From assembly GCF_002412165.1 (NCBI RefSeq), contig NZ_NXIA01000003.1:129254-193253 (forward strand): a stretch of 64,000 nucleotides of DNA, in the 5' to 3' direction. Position numbers and translations under genes: made by a program. A model generated the notes under the pieces. That model had not been told where the DNA came from, ran no database searches, and saw only the letters and a program-made list of their open reading frames with translations. The stretch comes from Curtobacterium sp. 'Ferrero' (GTDB lineage Bacteria > Actinomycetota > Actinomycetes > Actinomycetales > Microbacteriaceae). This document shows positions 25,736 through 34,436 of this stretch, piece by piece (the first letter of the stretch is position 1; the number at the start of each line of letters is the position of its first letter).

Positions 25736-27067
25736 TCAGCGCGCGAGTGCCGCCTCGACCCATCCCCGACGGTGTGCACGGACCCCGAGCGTCACCGCCC
25801 GGACCCCGATGTACCCGAGGGCGAACGCAGCCCACAGCCCCGCGAGCGTCCCGCCCACCCACCAGAGCAGCGGCAGGTACACCACGAGGTTCACCCCTCC
25901 CGCGACGGCCAGGTAGCGGGCGTCGCCCGCGCCGATGAGCACGCCGTCGAGGACGAACACGTACCCCGCCACCGGCATCCCCGCGGCGATCACGAGCAGG
26001 ACGCCGGGCAACGCCTCCCGGACCCCCTCGGCGTCGGAGAACACCGGTGCGACCACCCCGCTCACGGCCGCGGTCAGGACGCCGAGGAGCACCCCGCCCG
26101 CGATCCCGAGCAGCACGAGCCGACCGGTCACGAGCCGCACCCGGTCGGGGTCCCGCGCCCCGAGACCGTGCCCGACCAGGGCCTGCCCGGCGATCGCGAG
26201 CGCGTCGAGGGCGAAGGCGAGCGTGGCGAACACGGTCAGCCCGACCTGGGTCGTCGCGAGGCCGGTCGTCCCCAGCCCCGCCGCCACCGAGACGGTCGCG
26301 AGCATGGCGACCCGGAGCGACGCCGTCCGCACGAACAGCCAGGCGCCCGACCGCAACGCCCGCACCACGCCCGAGGGCCCCGGCCGCAGCGGTGCTCCCG
26401 ACGACCGGGCCGCCCGCACCGCGATCACGACGTACACGCCGGCCATCGCCCACTGCACGATCACGGTCCCGGCTGCCGACCCCTCCACGCCCCATCCGGC
26501 GCCGTAGATGAGCGCGGCGTTCAGGAGTCCGTTCGCAAGGAAGCCCACCGTCGCCACGACGAGCGGTGTGCGGGTGTCCTGCAGTCCACGGAGCAGCCCG
26601 GTCGACGCCGTCACCACCAGGATCGCCGGGAGTCCGAGGAGCGACAGCGTGAGGTAGGCGGTCGCAGCCTCCGCGACCGGACCCGCGGTGCCGAACGCCG
26701 ACACGAGCGGCCCAGCCACCGGCCACCCGACGAGCGCGAGCACGACACCGAGCACGAGCGCGAGCCACATCCCGTCGATGCCCGCGTGCACGGCGCCGCG
26801 ACGGTCGCCGGCCCCGAGCGCCCGTGCCACGGCCGGGGTCGTGGAGTACGCGAGGAAGACGAGCAGCCCAGTGACCGTCTGCAGCACGGCGCTGGCGACC
26901 CCGACCGCCGCGAGGGGGGTCGCGCCGAGGTGCCCGACGAGCGCCGTGTCGGTCAGCAGGAAGAGCGGTTCGACGACCAGCGCGCCGAGCGCCGGCACCG
27001 CCAGCCGGAGGATGTCCCGGTCGACCGCGCGCCGGTCGGCGTGCGCGGAGAGGGTCGGTCGGGGCAC
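25736..27067 (-). CDS. MATE-family efflux transporter
   Basis: A 443-residue 12-helix protein of the DinF-like MATE branch: ILRLAVPALGALVVEPLFLLTDTALVGHLG opens the first half and QVGLTVFATLAFALDALAIAGQALVGHGLGA marks the second, the two pseudo-repeats of the family. Such proteins export cationic drugs or metabolites with Na+ or H+. GTG 27067 was chosen because the family begins at this point; the upstream open frame is made of repeat sequence. It stands alone between convergent and divergent neighbours. Confidence 0.88.
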   Translation of the reverse strand: MPRPTLSAHADRRAVDRDILRLAVPALGALVVEPLFLLTDTALVGHLGATPLAAVGVASAVLQTVTGLLVFLAYSTTPAVARALGAGDRRGAVHAGIDGMWLALVLGVVLALVGWPVAGPLVSAFGTAGPVAEAATAYLTLSLLGLPAILVVTASTGLLRGLQDTRTPLVVATVGFLANGLLNAALIYGAGWGVEGSAAGTVIVQWAMAGVYVVIAVRAARSSGAPLRPGPSGVVRALRSGAWLFVRTASLRVAMLATVSVAAGLGTTGLATTQVGLTVFATLAFALDALAIAGQALVGHGLGARDPDRVRLVTGRLVLLGIAGGVLLGVLTAAVSGVVAPVFSDAEGVREALPGVLLVIAAGMPVAGYVFVLDGVLIGAGDARYLAVAGGVNLVVYLPLLWWVGGTLAGLWAAFALGYIGVRAVTLGVRAHRRGWVEAALAR

Positions 27068-27150
27068 CGACCCATTCTGTCGGCGATGCGGAGCGGCCGC
27101 GACGCGGCATCGGTGACCGCCTGCGGACCGCGGGTCGCGGGTCGCGGGGC

Positions 27151-27169
27151 GGAGGCGATCCGGGCCTCC
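27151..27169. repeat. Dispersed hairpin repeat, copy 3
   Basis: GGAGGC-N7-GCCTCC followed by CGTCCGACC, upstream of the MATE gene. Confidence 0.6.
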
Positions 27170-27205
27170 CGTCCGACCGCGCTGACCACCGACTGTGCTG
27201 GACGA

Positions 27206-27253
27206 CCGGCCGCGCTGACCACCGGCCGCGCTGACCACCGGCCGCGCTGACCA
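27206..27253. repeat. 16-bp tandem repeat, three copies
   Basis: CCGGCCGCGCTGACCA is repeated three times without change in the divergent gap between MATE and the GAP-like gene. Confidence 0.75.
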
Positions 27254-27278
27254 CCGGCAGCCGGACTACGCTCCGAGC

Positions 27279-27941
27279 GTGGACATCGCCGCACTGGTGC
27301 CGGCCGCGGTCGGCATCGCGCTGAGCCCGCTCCCGATCGCCTCGGTCGTGTTCCTGCTCGGCCACCGCCGCGGGTACGGGTCGGCAGTCGCGTGCGCCCT
27401 CGGATGGATGGCCGCCGTGGCCGTGGCCCTCGTCGTCGCGGTCGCGGTCGGCGAGCAGCTCCCGCCCGCGACCGACGACGGACCGCCCGTGCAGGCGATC
27501 GTCGCGCTCGTGGCTGCGGCGGTGCTCCTCGTCCTCGCGGGGTGGCAGTGGACGCGCCGTCGGCTGCCGGACGGATCACCGGCGAGCACCCGGTGGGCCG
27601 ACGCGATGGAGGCGCTCGGCCCGGGCCGGGCGTTCCTGCTGGGTGCGCTGCTGTTCCTCAGCCCGAAGTCGGTGGTCCTGGCGCTCGCCGCGGGCCTCAC
27701 CCTCGGCGACGAGGACCCGGCCGCCCTGCAGACCCTCGTGGTCGGGGCGCTGTTCGTGCTGGCCTCGGGTGCCGTGGTGTCGCTGCCCGTCCTGCTGGCC
27801 GTGGCCCTCGGTCGGCGTGCCGAACGGCCGCTCCGCACGATGCGGTCGTGGATCGCCGAGTGGGGGGCGCGCGCCCTCGTCGTCGTCCTGGTCGTCCTCG
27901 CTGTGGTGCAACTCGTCATCGGCGTGACCGAGCTGCGCTGA
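27279..27941 (+). CDS. GAP-family (LysE-like) integral membrane protein
   Basis: A 220-residue protein with six hydrophobic segments. The start LVPAAVGIALSPLPIASVVFLL and the central FLLGALLFLSPKSVVLALAAG resemble the GAP/Sap family (Sap: sulfolipid-addressing protein) of actinobacteria, distant LysE relatives thought to move lipids or small molecules. GTG 27279 is used as start, with no strong ribosome site. It stands between a tandem-repeat region and the convergent uracil permease gene. Role uncertain. Confidence 0.7.
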   Translation: MDIAALVPAAVGIALSPLPIASVVFLLGHRRGYGSAVACALGWMAAVAVALVVAVAVGEQLPPATDDGPPVQAIVALVAAAVLLVLAGWQWTRRRLPDGSPASTRWADAMEALGPGRAFLLGALLFLSPKSVVLALAAGLTLGDEDPAALQTLVVGALFVLASGAVVSLPVLLAVALGRRAERPLRTMRSWIAEWGARALVVVLVVLAVVQLVIGVTELR

Positions 27942-28039
27942 CCGGAGGGGCTGATGACGGGCCGGCCGGGAGGCACGGCTCGACCCGCTCGGTCGGCCGA
28001 CGTGACGAGACGGCCGGTCTCGGCAGCGGTTGGTCCGGT

Positions 28040-28087
28040 CGACGCGCGGCTCAGCCGACGCGCGGCTCAACCGACGCGCGGCTCAGC
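28040..28087. repeat. 16-bp tandem repeat, three copies
   Basis: CGACGCGCGGCTCAGC is repeated three times (one base change). It straddles the stop of the NCS2 permease gene, so the last codons of that gene are repeat-derived. Confidence 0.7.
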
Positions 28088-29404
28088 CGGCACCGCCCCG
28101 GTCGCGGCGTGCGCCTCGTCCGACGCCGCGGGCGTCGCCGGATCCGTCCCGCGGGCACGGCCGATCAGGTCCATCAGGTGGTAGACCACGATCGCGGCGA
28201 CCGTGCCGACGATGATCCCGCCGAAGCTCGCACCGCCGAACGAGAACGTGAAGTCGGCGATGCCCATGATGAGGGCGATGCCGGCCGTGAGCTGGTTCTT
28301 CGGCTTCGCGAAGTCGACGCGGTTCTCGACCCAGATCCGGATGCCGATGACACCGATCAGGCCGTAGAGCGCCGTGGTCGCACCACCGAGGACCCCCGCC
28401 GGCACCGACGAGATGATGACCCCGATCTTCGGCGAGAGCCCGAGCAGGACCGCGACGATCGCCGCGACCCAGTACGCGGCCGTCGAGAAGACCCGGGTGG
28501 CGGCCATCACCCCGATGTTCTCGCCGTAGGTTGTCGTCGCGGACCCGCCGCCGATGCCCGCCAGCACGGTCGAGACGCCGTCCGCGAAGAGTGCCCGACC
28601 GGTCAGCGGGGCGAGGTCGCGTCCGGTGAGCTGTCCGACGCCCTTGACGTGCCCGACGTTCTCGGCGACCAGGGCCAGGACGACCGGCACGAAGCCGAGG
28701 TAGATCGCCAGCTGGCCGGCGTCGAACGCGGGGGCCGTGAACGTCGGCAGCCCGATCAGCGGCGCGTCGGCGACCTTCGAGAAGTCGACCTCGCCGGCGA
28801 TCACCGCCGCGAGGTACCCGACCGCGACACCGATCACGATGGACAGCCGCCCGACGAGCCCCTTGAACAGCACCGTGACGAGGATGATCGTCAACAGGGT
28901 GATCAGCGCGATGAGCGGCGCCTTGACGAAGTTGTCCCGGGCCGCCGGGGCGAGGTTGAAGCCGATGAGCGCGACGATGGCGCCGGAGACCACCGGTGGC
29001 ATCAGCCGGTCGATCCAACCGGCACCCGCCAGGTGCACCACGAGCCCGACGACCGCGAGCAGCGCACCGACGACGATGATGCCGGACAGCGCGAGCGGGA
29101 TCCCCCCGATCTTCGTCGCGGCACCGATCGGGGCGAGGAACGCGAACGACGACCCCAGGTAGCTCGGCAGCCGGTTGCCCGTGATGAGCAGGAACAGGAT
29201 GGTCCCGATGCCGCTGAACAGCAGGGTCGTCGACGGCGGGAAGCCCGTGATCAGGGGCACGAGGAACGTCGCACCGAACATCGCGACCACGTGCTGGACA
29301 CCGAGGCCGATCGTGCGACCCCAGCCGAGCCGTTCGTCCGGCGCCACGATCGTCGTCGCCGACACGGTCCGGCCGTCACCGTGCAGCTTCCAAGGGAGTC
29401 CCAT
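28067..29404 (-). CDS. uraA: NCS2-family uracil/xanthine permease
   Basis: A 445-residue, 14-helix-type protein of the nucleobase-cation symport-2 family. LGVQHVVAMFGATFLVPLITGF is the family start; ALVAENVGHVKGVGQLTGRD carries the conserved Glu-Asn/His of the substrate site, and GGSATTTYGENIGVMAATRVFST is the NCS2 signature with the second substrate Glu. These features fit uracil permease (UraA). ATG 29404 gives the standard N-terminus. It is convergent with the GAP-like gene and divergent from pepO. Confidence 0.88.
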   Translation of the reverse strand: MGLPWKLHGDGRTVSATTIVAPDERLGWGRTIGLGVQHVVAMFGATFLVPLITGFPPSTTLLFSGIGTILFLLITGNRLPSYLGSSFAFLAPIGAATKIGGIPLALSGIIVVGALLAVVGLVVHLAGAGWIDRLMPPVVSGAIVALIGFNLAPAARDNFVKAPLIALITLLTIILVTVLFKGLVGRLSIVIGVAVGYLAAVIAGEVDFSKVADAPLIGLPTFTAPAFDAGQLAIYLGFVPVVLALVAENVGHVKGVGQLTGRDLAPLTGRALFADGVSTVLAGIGGGSATTTYGENIGVMAATRVFSTAAYWVAAIVAVLLGLSPKIGVIISSVPAGVLGGATTALYGLIGVIGIRIWVENRVDFAKPKNQLTAGIALIMGIADFTFSFGGASFGGIIVGTVAAIVVYHLMDLIGRARGTDPATPAASDEAHAATGAVPAEPRVG

Positions 29405-29523
29405 GCAGACGACGGTAGCGGCACGACGCTGCCGGTGACGACCTGTCCACAGGCCCGATCGCGCTGTCCACAGCCCCCCGGGACCGACACCGCTCGCATG
29501 GGTCCGGTGGCTATCGTGGACCC

Positions 29524-31488
29524 ATGACCGACGTCGCAAGCACCTCAGGCATCCACACCGACGAGCTCGACGCGTCGGTCCGACCGCAGGACGACCTCTA
29601 CCGGCACGTCAACGGCTCGTGGGTCGACGCGACGCCGATCCCCGACGACAAGGCCCGGTACGGCTCGTTCACCATCCTGGCCGAGGCCGCCGAGCTCGCC
29701 GTGCGCGACATCGTCGAGCGCTCGCAGCAGGCCGCGCCGGGCACCGAGGAGCGCAAGGTCGGCGACCTCTACACCTCGTTCGTCGACGAGGAGCGGCTCG
29801 AGGCGCTCGGCACCGAGCCCATCGAGCCGCTGCTCGCCGAGGTCGACGCGGTCGACTCCGTCGAGGACCTCGTCCGGATGGTCGGCCGGTTCGAGCGACT
29901 GGGCCTGCCGAGCTTCCTCCAGCTCTTCGTCGACAACGACCCGGGCGACCCCGAGTCGTACGTCGTGTTCCTCGAGCAGAGCGGCCTCGGCCTGCCCGAC
30001 GAGTCGTACTACCGCGAGGAGCGCTTCGCCGACATCCGGGCGAAGTACCGCGAGTTCGTCGCCGCGATGTTCCCCCTCGCCGGCTTCGACGACGGCGCCG
30101 AGCGCACCGACGACGTCATCGGTCTCGAGACCGCGATCGCAGCCGAGCACTGGGACAACGTCACCACTCGTGACAGCCAGAAGACGTACAACAAGCTGCC
30201 CTGGGCCGAGGTCGCGGCGCTGGCCGAGGGCGTCGACCTCCGCACGTGGTGGGAGTCCATCGACGCCCCCGCCGGCGCGTTCGACACCGTGGTGGTGCGC
30301 GAGCCGTCGTTCATCACCGGCCTGACCCGTCTGCTGCGGGAACACCCGCTGCGGGTGTGGAAGGACTGGCTCCGTTGGCAGGTGGTCCGCGGGTCCGCGG
30401 CGTACCTCACGAGCGCCTTCTCGGCCACGAACTTCTCGTTCTACGGCACGGCGCTCACCGGCGCGCCGAAGCAGCGCGAGCGCTGGAAGCGCGGTGTCTC
30501 GCTCGTCGAGGGCGCGATGGGCGAGGCCGTCGGACGCATCTACGTGCAGGAGCACTTCGACGAGACCTCGAAGGCGGCCATGGACGACCTGGTCGCCAAC
30601 CTCGTCGAGGCCTACCGCCGGAGCATCACGGCGCTCGACTGGATGACCGACGAGACCCGTGCGCGTGCCCTCGACAAGCTCGACAAGTTCACGCCGAAGA
30701 TCGGGTACCCGGTCACGTGGCGGGACTACTCGGCGCTGCAGGTCTCGCCCGACGACCTCATCGGCAACGTCCGCGCGGTCGCGAGCTTCCAGGTCGACCG
30801 CGAGCTCGGCAAGATCGGCAAGCCCATCGACCGCGACGAGTGGTTCATGACGCCGCAGACCATCAACGCGTACTACAACCCCGGCTTCAACGAGATCGTC
30901 TTCCCCGCGGCGATCCTGCAGTTCCCGTTCTTCGACGCCGGCCGTGACGCCGCCGCCAACTACGGCGCGATCGGTGCCGTCATCGGTCACGAGATCGGGC
31001 ACGGCTTCGACGACCAGGGCTCGCAGTACGACGGCGACGGGCGGCTGCAGAACTGGTGGACCGAGGCGGACCGGGCCGCGTTCGAGGAGCGGACGAAGGC
31101 CCTCATCGCCCAGTACGACGCGCTCGTGCCGACCGAGGTGCCGGACGGCCACGTCAACGGCGCGCTCACGATCGGCGAGAACATCGGCGACCTCGGCGGG
31201 CTCTCGATCGCGTGGAAGGCGTACCTGCTGTCCCTCGACGGCCAGGAGCCCCCGGTGGTCGACGGCCTGTCCGGCGCGGAGCGCTTCTTCCTGAGCTGGG
31301 CGCAGGCGTGGCGGATGGCGATCCGCCCGGAGGAGGCAGCCCGCCTGCTCAGCATCGACCCGCACTCGCCGAACGAGTTCCGGTGCAACCAGGTCGTCCG
31401 CAACATCGACGGCTTCTACGACACCTTCGGCGTGCAGGAGGGGGACGCCATGTACCTCGACCCCGCCGAGCGCGTCGCCATCTGGTGA
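29524..31488 (+). CDS. M13-family zinc metallopeptidase (PepO-like)
   Basis: A 654-residue neprilysin-like peptidase. The zinc site VIGHEIGHGFDDQGSQYDGDG (HExxH about residues 489-493) and GENIGDLGGLSIA (third ligand Glu and catalytic Asp) are intact; NAYYNPGFNEIVFPAAILQ is the substrate-binding segment with NAYY. It closes with FRCNQVVRN...GDAMYLDP-type residues of the family. There is no signal peptide or membrane anchor, so it is cytosolic like bacterial PepO and degrades short peptides. The next gene starts within its stop codon (TGATG). Confidence 0.92.
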   Translation: MTDVASTSGIHTDELDASVRPQDDLYRHVNGSWVDATPIPDDKARYGSFTILAEAAELAVRDIVERSQQAAPGTEERKVGDLYTSFVDEERLEALGTEPIEPLLAEVDAVDSVEDLVRMVGRFERLGLPSFLQLFVDNDPGDPESYVVFLEQSGLGLPDESYYREERFADIRAKYREFVAAMFPLAGFDDGAERTDDVIGLETAIAAEHWDNVTTRDSQKTYNKLPWAEVAALAEGVDLRTWWESIDAPAGAFDTVVVREPSFITGLTRLLREHPLRVWKDWLRWQVVRGSAAYLTSAFSATNFSFYGTALTGAPKQRERWKRGVSLVEGAMGEAVGRIYVQEHFDETSKAAMDDLVANLVEAYRRSITALDWMTDETRARALDKLDKFTPKIGYPVTWRDYSALQVSPDDLIGNVRAVASFQVDRELGKIGKPIDRDEWFMTPQTINAYYNPGFNEIVFPAAILQFPFFDAGRDAAANYGAIGAVIGHEIGHGFDDQGSQYDGDGRLQNWWTEADRAAFEERTKALIAQYDALVPTEVPDGHVNGALTIGENIGDLGGLSIAWKAYLLSLDGQEPPVVDGLSGAERFFLSWAQAWRMAIRPEEAARLLSIDPHSPNEFRCNQVVRNIDGFYDTFGVQEGDAMYLDPAERVAIW

Positions 31489-32435
31489 TGGTGGAGCCGG
31501 ACGCGGCTCCGCCGTCCCGGCGTCGCCGCCAGGGCCAGGGTCACGGGAGCGGCGGGGACGGCAGTCGCGCTCGTGGTCGCCACCGCGGGGGCGGTGACGA
31601 CCGGTTCGGGGCCACCCTGGAGGCACTGGGCACGTTGGCGCGCGAGGGTGCGGGGGTCAGCGCCTCCGTGATCGACACCTCGACGGGCAAGGCCCTGCTC
31701 GCGGTGGACGACACGCTCGTGCAGCCGGTCGCGAGCCTCGGTCGCGTCCTGCTCCTCATCGAGGTCGCGGCACAGCTCGAGGACGGCGGGCTGCACGGCG
31801 ACCGGCTGCAGCGGATGGCGCGGGACACCGCGACCGGCGCCGGTCTCTGGCAGTTCCTGCAGGAGTCGACCATGCAGGTGTCCGACCTCGCGACCCTCGT
31901 CGGCGCCAGTGCCGACGCGTGGGCGATGAACGCGCTGCTGTCGACCGTCGGCATCGACGCGGTGCGGGAGCGTGCGGAGTCGCTCGGCATGGAGCGGACC
32001 GCCCTGATCGACCGGGTCCGCGACCGCCGGGGCCCGGACGACGCGCCGGACGCCTCCGTGGCGCCGACCGGGGAGCTGGCCTGGCTCCTCCGGGGACTCG
32101 CGCTCGGCGAGGTCGTCGACGAGGCCGTGTCGAACCGGGTGCTCGGCTGGCTGTCGCTCGCCAGCGACCTCTCGCTCGTCGCGGGCTCGTTCGGACTCGA
32201 TCCGCTGGCGCACCGATCGCTCGACCACGGGTTGCAGGCGGTCGCCGTCACCGGTTCCTCGCTCGGCGTCCGGGCCGAGGCGGGGATCCTCCGCGGGCCG
32301 GGGTCGTCGGTCAGCTACGCCGTCACGGTGACGTTCGACGACGCCTCGCTGCAGCGCCGGCTCGCGGTGGTCGACGCCCTCCGGACGATGGGCACCGAGG
32401 TCCTCGAGGCCGTGCACGAGCCCGCCCGCCGCTGA
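31488..32435 (+). CDS. Serine-hydrolase-like (class A beta-lactamase fold) protein with degenerate active site
   Basis: 315 residues. After a basic Gly/Arg-rich leader of about 40 residues, the layout follows class A beta-lactamase/PBP-like proteins: ASVIDTSTGKALLAVDD, then PVASLGRVLLLIE where SxxK is expected, ASADAWAMNALL where SDN is expected, and VAVTGSSLGVRAEAG where KTG should be. Lys in SxxK is Arg, SDN is ADA and KTG is absent, so hydrolysis of beta-lactams is unlikely. No signal peptide is present. It overlaps pepO by one base and is probably co-translated with it. Fold assignment is by pattern only. Confidence 0.6.
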   Translation: MVEPDAAPPSRRRRQGQGHGSGGDGSRARGRHRGGGDDRFGATLEALGTLAREGAGVSASVIDTSTGKALLAVDDTLVQPVASLGRVLLLIEVAAQLEDGGLHGDRLQRMARDTATGAGLWQFLQESTMQVSDLATLVGASADAWAMNALLSTVGIDAVRERAESLGMERTALIDRVRDRRGPDDAPDASVAPTGELAWLLRGLALGEVVDEAVSNRVLGWLSLASDLSLVAGSFGLDPLAHRSLDHGLQAVAVTGSSLGVRAEAGILRGPGSSVSYAVTVTFDDASLQRRLAVVDALRTMGTEVLEAVHEPARR

Positions 32436-32469
32436 GCGGACCAAGCGCCTGCGCCTCAGCCCCGACAGC

Positions 32470-32883
32470 TCAGCGCAGCAGCACGAACGACCGCAGCGCG
32501 CCGGGCTCGACGTCGTGCGCCTCGACGAACCCGCGCGACTCGTAGAACGCCCGCTGTCCGGCCTCGTCGTCCGTCAGCAGCACCGTCTGCCGGATCGTCG
32601 CGTACCGCCGCAGCACTGCGTCGAGGAGCCGACCGCCGACCCCGTGCCGCTGGGCGTCGGGACGGACCAGCAGGTCCTGGACGTACACGATCGTGACCCC
32701 GTCGGACACCGTCCGCACGAGCCCGACGACCGCCCCTGCCCGCCGTGCGACGAAGACCTCGTGCGAGCCGGCGACGGCAGCCGCGAGCGCGTCCGGGTCG
32801 CGGGTGCACGCGGACCACCCCACGGCTTCGTACAGCGGCAGCACCTCGTCGATCCCGGGCCGTTCCGCCTCGATGCTCAGCAC
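32470..32883 (-). CDS. GNAT-family N-acetyltransferase
   Basis: A 137-residue GNAT protein: IDEVLPLYEAVGW at the start, then VYVQDLLVRPDAQRHGVGGRLLDAVL, where RPDAQRHGVGG is the acetyl-CoA pyrophosphate loop (Q/RxxGxG/A), and GQRAFYESRGF near the end, the usual FYxxxGF. It transfers an acetyl group to an unknown amine. GTG 32883 gives the usual family length. It is convergent with the serine-hydrolase-like gene and lies downstream of the lipoprotein gene on the same strand. Confidence 0.86.
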   Translation of the reverse strand: MLSIEAERPGIDEVLPLYEAVGWSACTRDPDALAAAVAGSHEVFVARRAGAVVGLVRTVSDGVTIVYVQDLLVRPDAQRHGVGGRLLDAVLRRYATIRQTVLLTDDEAGQRAFYESRGFVEAHDVEPGALRSFVLLR

Positions 32884-32926
32884 CGGGTCATCCTCGCACG
32901 GCGGTCCGACGCGTCGGACGACCCGC

Positions 32927-33610
32927 TCAGTCGGCCGCCTGCCGCTCGGGCACGAGCGCCTGCACCGAGAGGATCGTGACCCCGGTGGACCGGCACGCGG
33001 TGTACTGCGTGACGGGCACGAAGAGCGAGGTCCTCGAGCCTGGGGGGTAGACCCGCAGGCCGTCGGGGGAGGTCGGGTCGCACGTCGCCGCGGGGTAGTT
33101 CCCCGCGCGGGTGATCCGCAGTGGCGCGACCGCCTCCTGGCCGCTCGCGAGGGTGACGGTCGGGTGAGCCGCGGTGCGGTCCTCCGCCGCGGCGTTGCCG
33201 AGCTGCGTCCCGTTCGTGTCCCCGACGAAGGACACACCCGGCCACCCCTGCAGCGTGCACCGTCCCGATCCGGTGTTGCGCAGGACGAGGTGGACGTAGA
33301 CACTCCCCGCGGCGCCTCCGCTGCCGGCCTGCACGCTGCCGGCGAGGTCCCCCGTGACGCACCGTGCCGGTCCTGCCGCGCCGGTGCCGCTGCTGGACGG
33401 AGCGTCGCCGTCAGGACGCGTACCGCTGCTCGGCGTCGCCGACGGTGCGTCCGTCGGTGCGCCGGACGAGGTCGATGTCGGGGCCGCGGTCACGGTCCGG
33501 GTGGCGGTCGCGGTCGGCGTCGTGACGCCCCCGCTGGAACAGCCGGCCAGGACCCCGACGACGAGCACGCCGACGGCCACGGCCCCGGAGATGGTACGCG
33601 AGCGGTACAT
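32927..33610 (-). CDS. DUF4232-like lipoprotein
   Basis: A 227-residue protein with a lipoprotein signal peptide (helix to VLAGC, Cys near residue 23), a Thr/Ser/Ala/Pro-rich linker of about 50 residues, and a C-terminal domain. That domain contains GSVYVHLVLRNTGSGRCTLQGWPGV and an IxRAGNYPAATC segment, typical of DUF4232 proteins of actinobacteria. It would be anchored on the outer face of the membrane. Function of the domain is unknown. ATG 33610 chosen because the signal peptide starts there. Confidence 0.75.
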   Translation of the reverse strand: MYRSRTISGAVAVGVLVVGVLAGCSSGGVTTPTATATRTVTAAPTSTSSGAPTDAPSATPSSGTRPDGDAPSSSGTGAAGPARCVTGDLAGSVQAGSGGAAGSVYVHLVLRNTGSGRCTLQGWPGVSFVGDTNGTQLGNAAAEDRTAAHPTVTLASGQEAVAPLRITRAGNYPAATCDPTSPDGLRVYPPGSRTSLFVPVTQYTACRSTGVTILSVQALVPERQAAD

Positions 33611-33730
33611 GCCGCAAGGCAACCACCGCACCCTGCGACCGGACTCGGTCAGCGTCCAGCCACCCCGAGCACACTCGCGCTCAACGGGCGTGGACCACCG
33701 CGCCACCGACCACGGACGACGGAGACCGCC

Positions 33731-34003
33731 ATGACGGACAAGCACGAGCAGGCACGCGGCGACGAGGGACGCGCGGACGGCGTCGAGACGCACGCCGGGG
33801 CCTACACCGACAGCGACATCCCCGGCGACGAGCACGTGACGAGCACCGAGCCGGTCGGGGAGTACGTCGAGAGCGACATCCCGGGCGAGCAGCGACCCAC
33901 CCCGGACGGCGAGCAGGGCGAGTACGTCGACAGCCAGATCCCCGGTGAGGCCGAGCCGCAGACCGACGGCGAGGTCGGCCACTACGTCGACAAGGACGAG
34001 TAG
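33731..34003 (+). CDS. Small acidic protein with D/S-x-I-P-G repeats
   Basis: 90 residues, strongly acidic, with no hydrophobic helix. Three imperfect repeats read AYTDSDIPGDE, EYVESDIPGEQ, EYVDSQIPGEA, and a fourth partial one ends HYVDKDE. Spacing is about 20-24 residues. It looks intrinsically disordered. ATG 33731 follows GGAGACCGCC. I recognise no family with known function. It is convergent with the Nudix gene. Confidence 0.7.
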   Translation: MTDKHEQARGDEGRADGVETHAGAYTDSDIPGDEHVTSTEPVGEYVESDIPGEQRPTPDGEQGEYVDSQIPGEAEPQTDGEVGHYVDKDE

Positions 34004-34008
34004 CCCGC

Positions 34009-34389
34009 TCAGTCCACCAGCCCGGCGGCCACGAGCCGCCGCAGGGTCTCGACGCCCGCGGGCGGACACCGGTCCGCGTCCGCGGACGTGACCCACTCCA
34101 CCGCGTCCACCTCCGACGAGGCGACCGGCGAGGCGGAGTCCGCCGTGCCTCCCGGCCGGACCGTGAAGAGCGTCATCGCGACCATCGTGCCCGGCGCCTG
34201 CCCGTGGGCCGGTTCGAGCACGGTGCCGAACAGCTCGACGTCCTCGGGACCGAGGCGCAGCGCGATCTCCTCCCGTGCCTCGCGCAGGACCGCCCGGAGG
34301 TCGGTCTCGTCCGGCTCGGCCTTGCCGCCGGGCAGGTAGAGGACGTCGCGACCGCGGGCGCGCACCATGAGCACGCGGCGGTCACGCAC
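34009..34389 (-). CDS. Nudix hydrolase, start uncertain
   Basis: At least 126 residues with a Nudix box GGKAEPDETDLRAVLREARE continuing EIAL (Gly of the last position is Ala). The GTG at 34389 is the only standard start, yet the frame stays open upstream and encodes LRVSALLLV, the first beta-strand expected in this family. No ATG, GTG or TTG precedes it in frame before hemA DNA, so a CTG start (34413 or 34440) is possible. It begins about 50 bases after the hemA stop on the same strand and may be co-transcribed with hemA. Confidence 0.75.
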   Translation of the reverse strand: MRDRRVLMVRARGRDVLYLPGGKAEPDETDLRAVLREAREEIALRLGPEDVELFGTVLEPAHGQAPGTMVAMTLFTVRPGGTADSASPVASSEVDAVEWVTSADADRCPPAGVETLRRLVAAGLVD

Positions 34390-34436
34390 GAGCAGCAGCG
34401 CGCTGACGCGCAGTGTCGCGGGTCCGGACGGGGAGC

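Noticed and set aside
29438-29482. Two TGTCCACAG motifs resembling DnaA boxes before the M13 peptidase gene
   Set aside because: Only two imperfect copies, no dnaA, dnaN or AT-rich unwinding region nearby; not enough for an origin.
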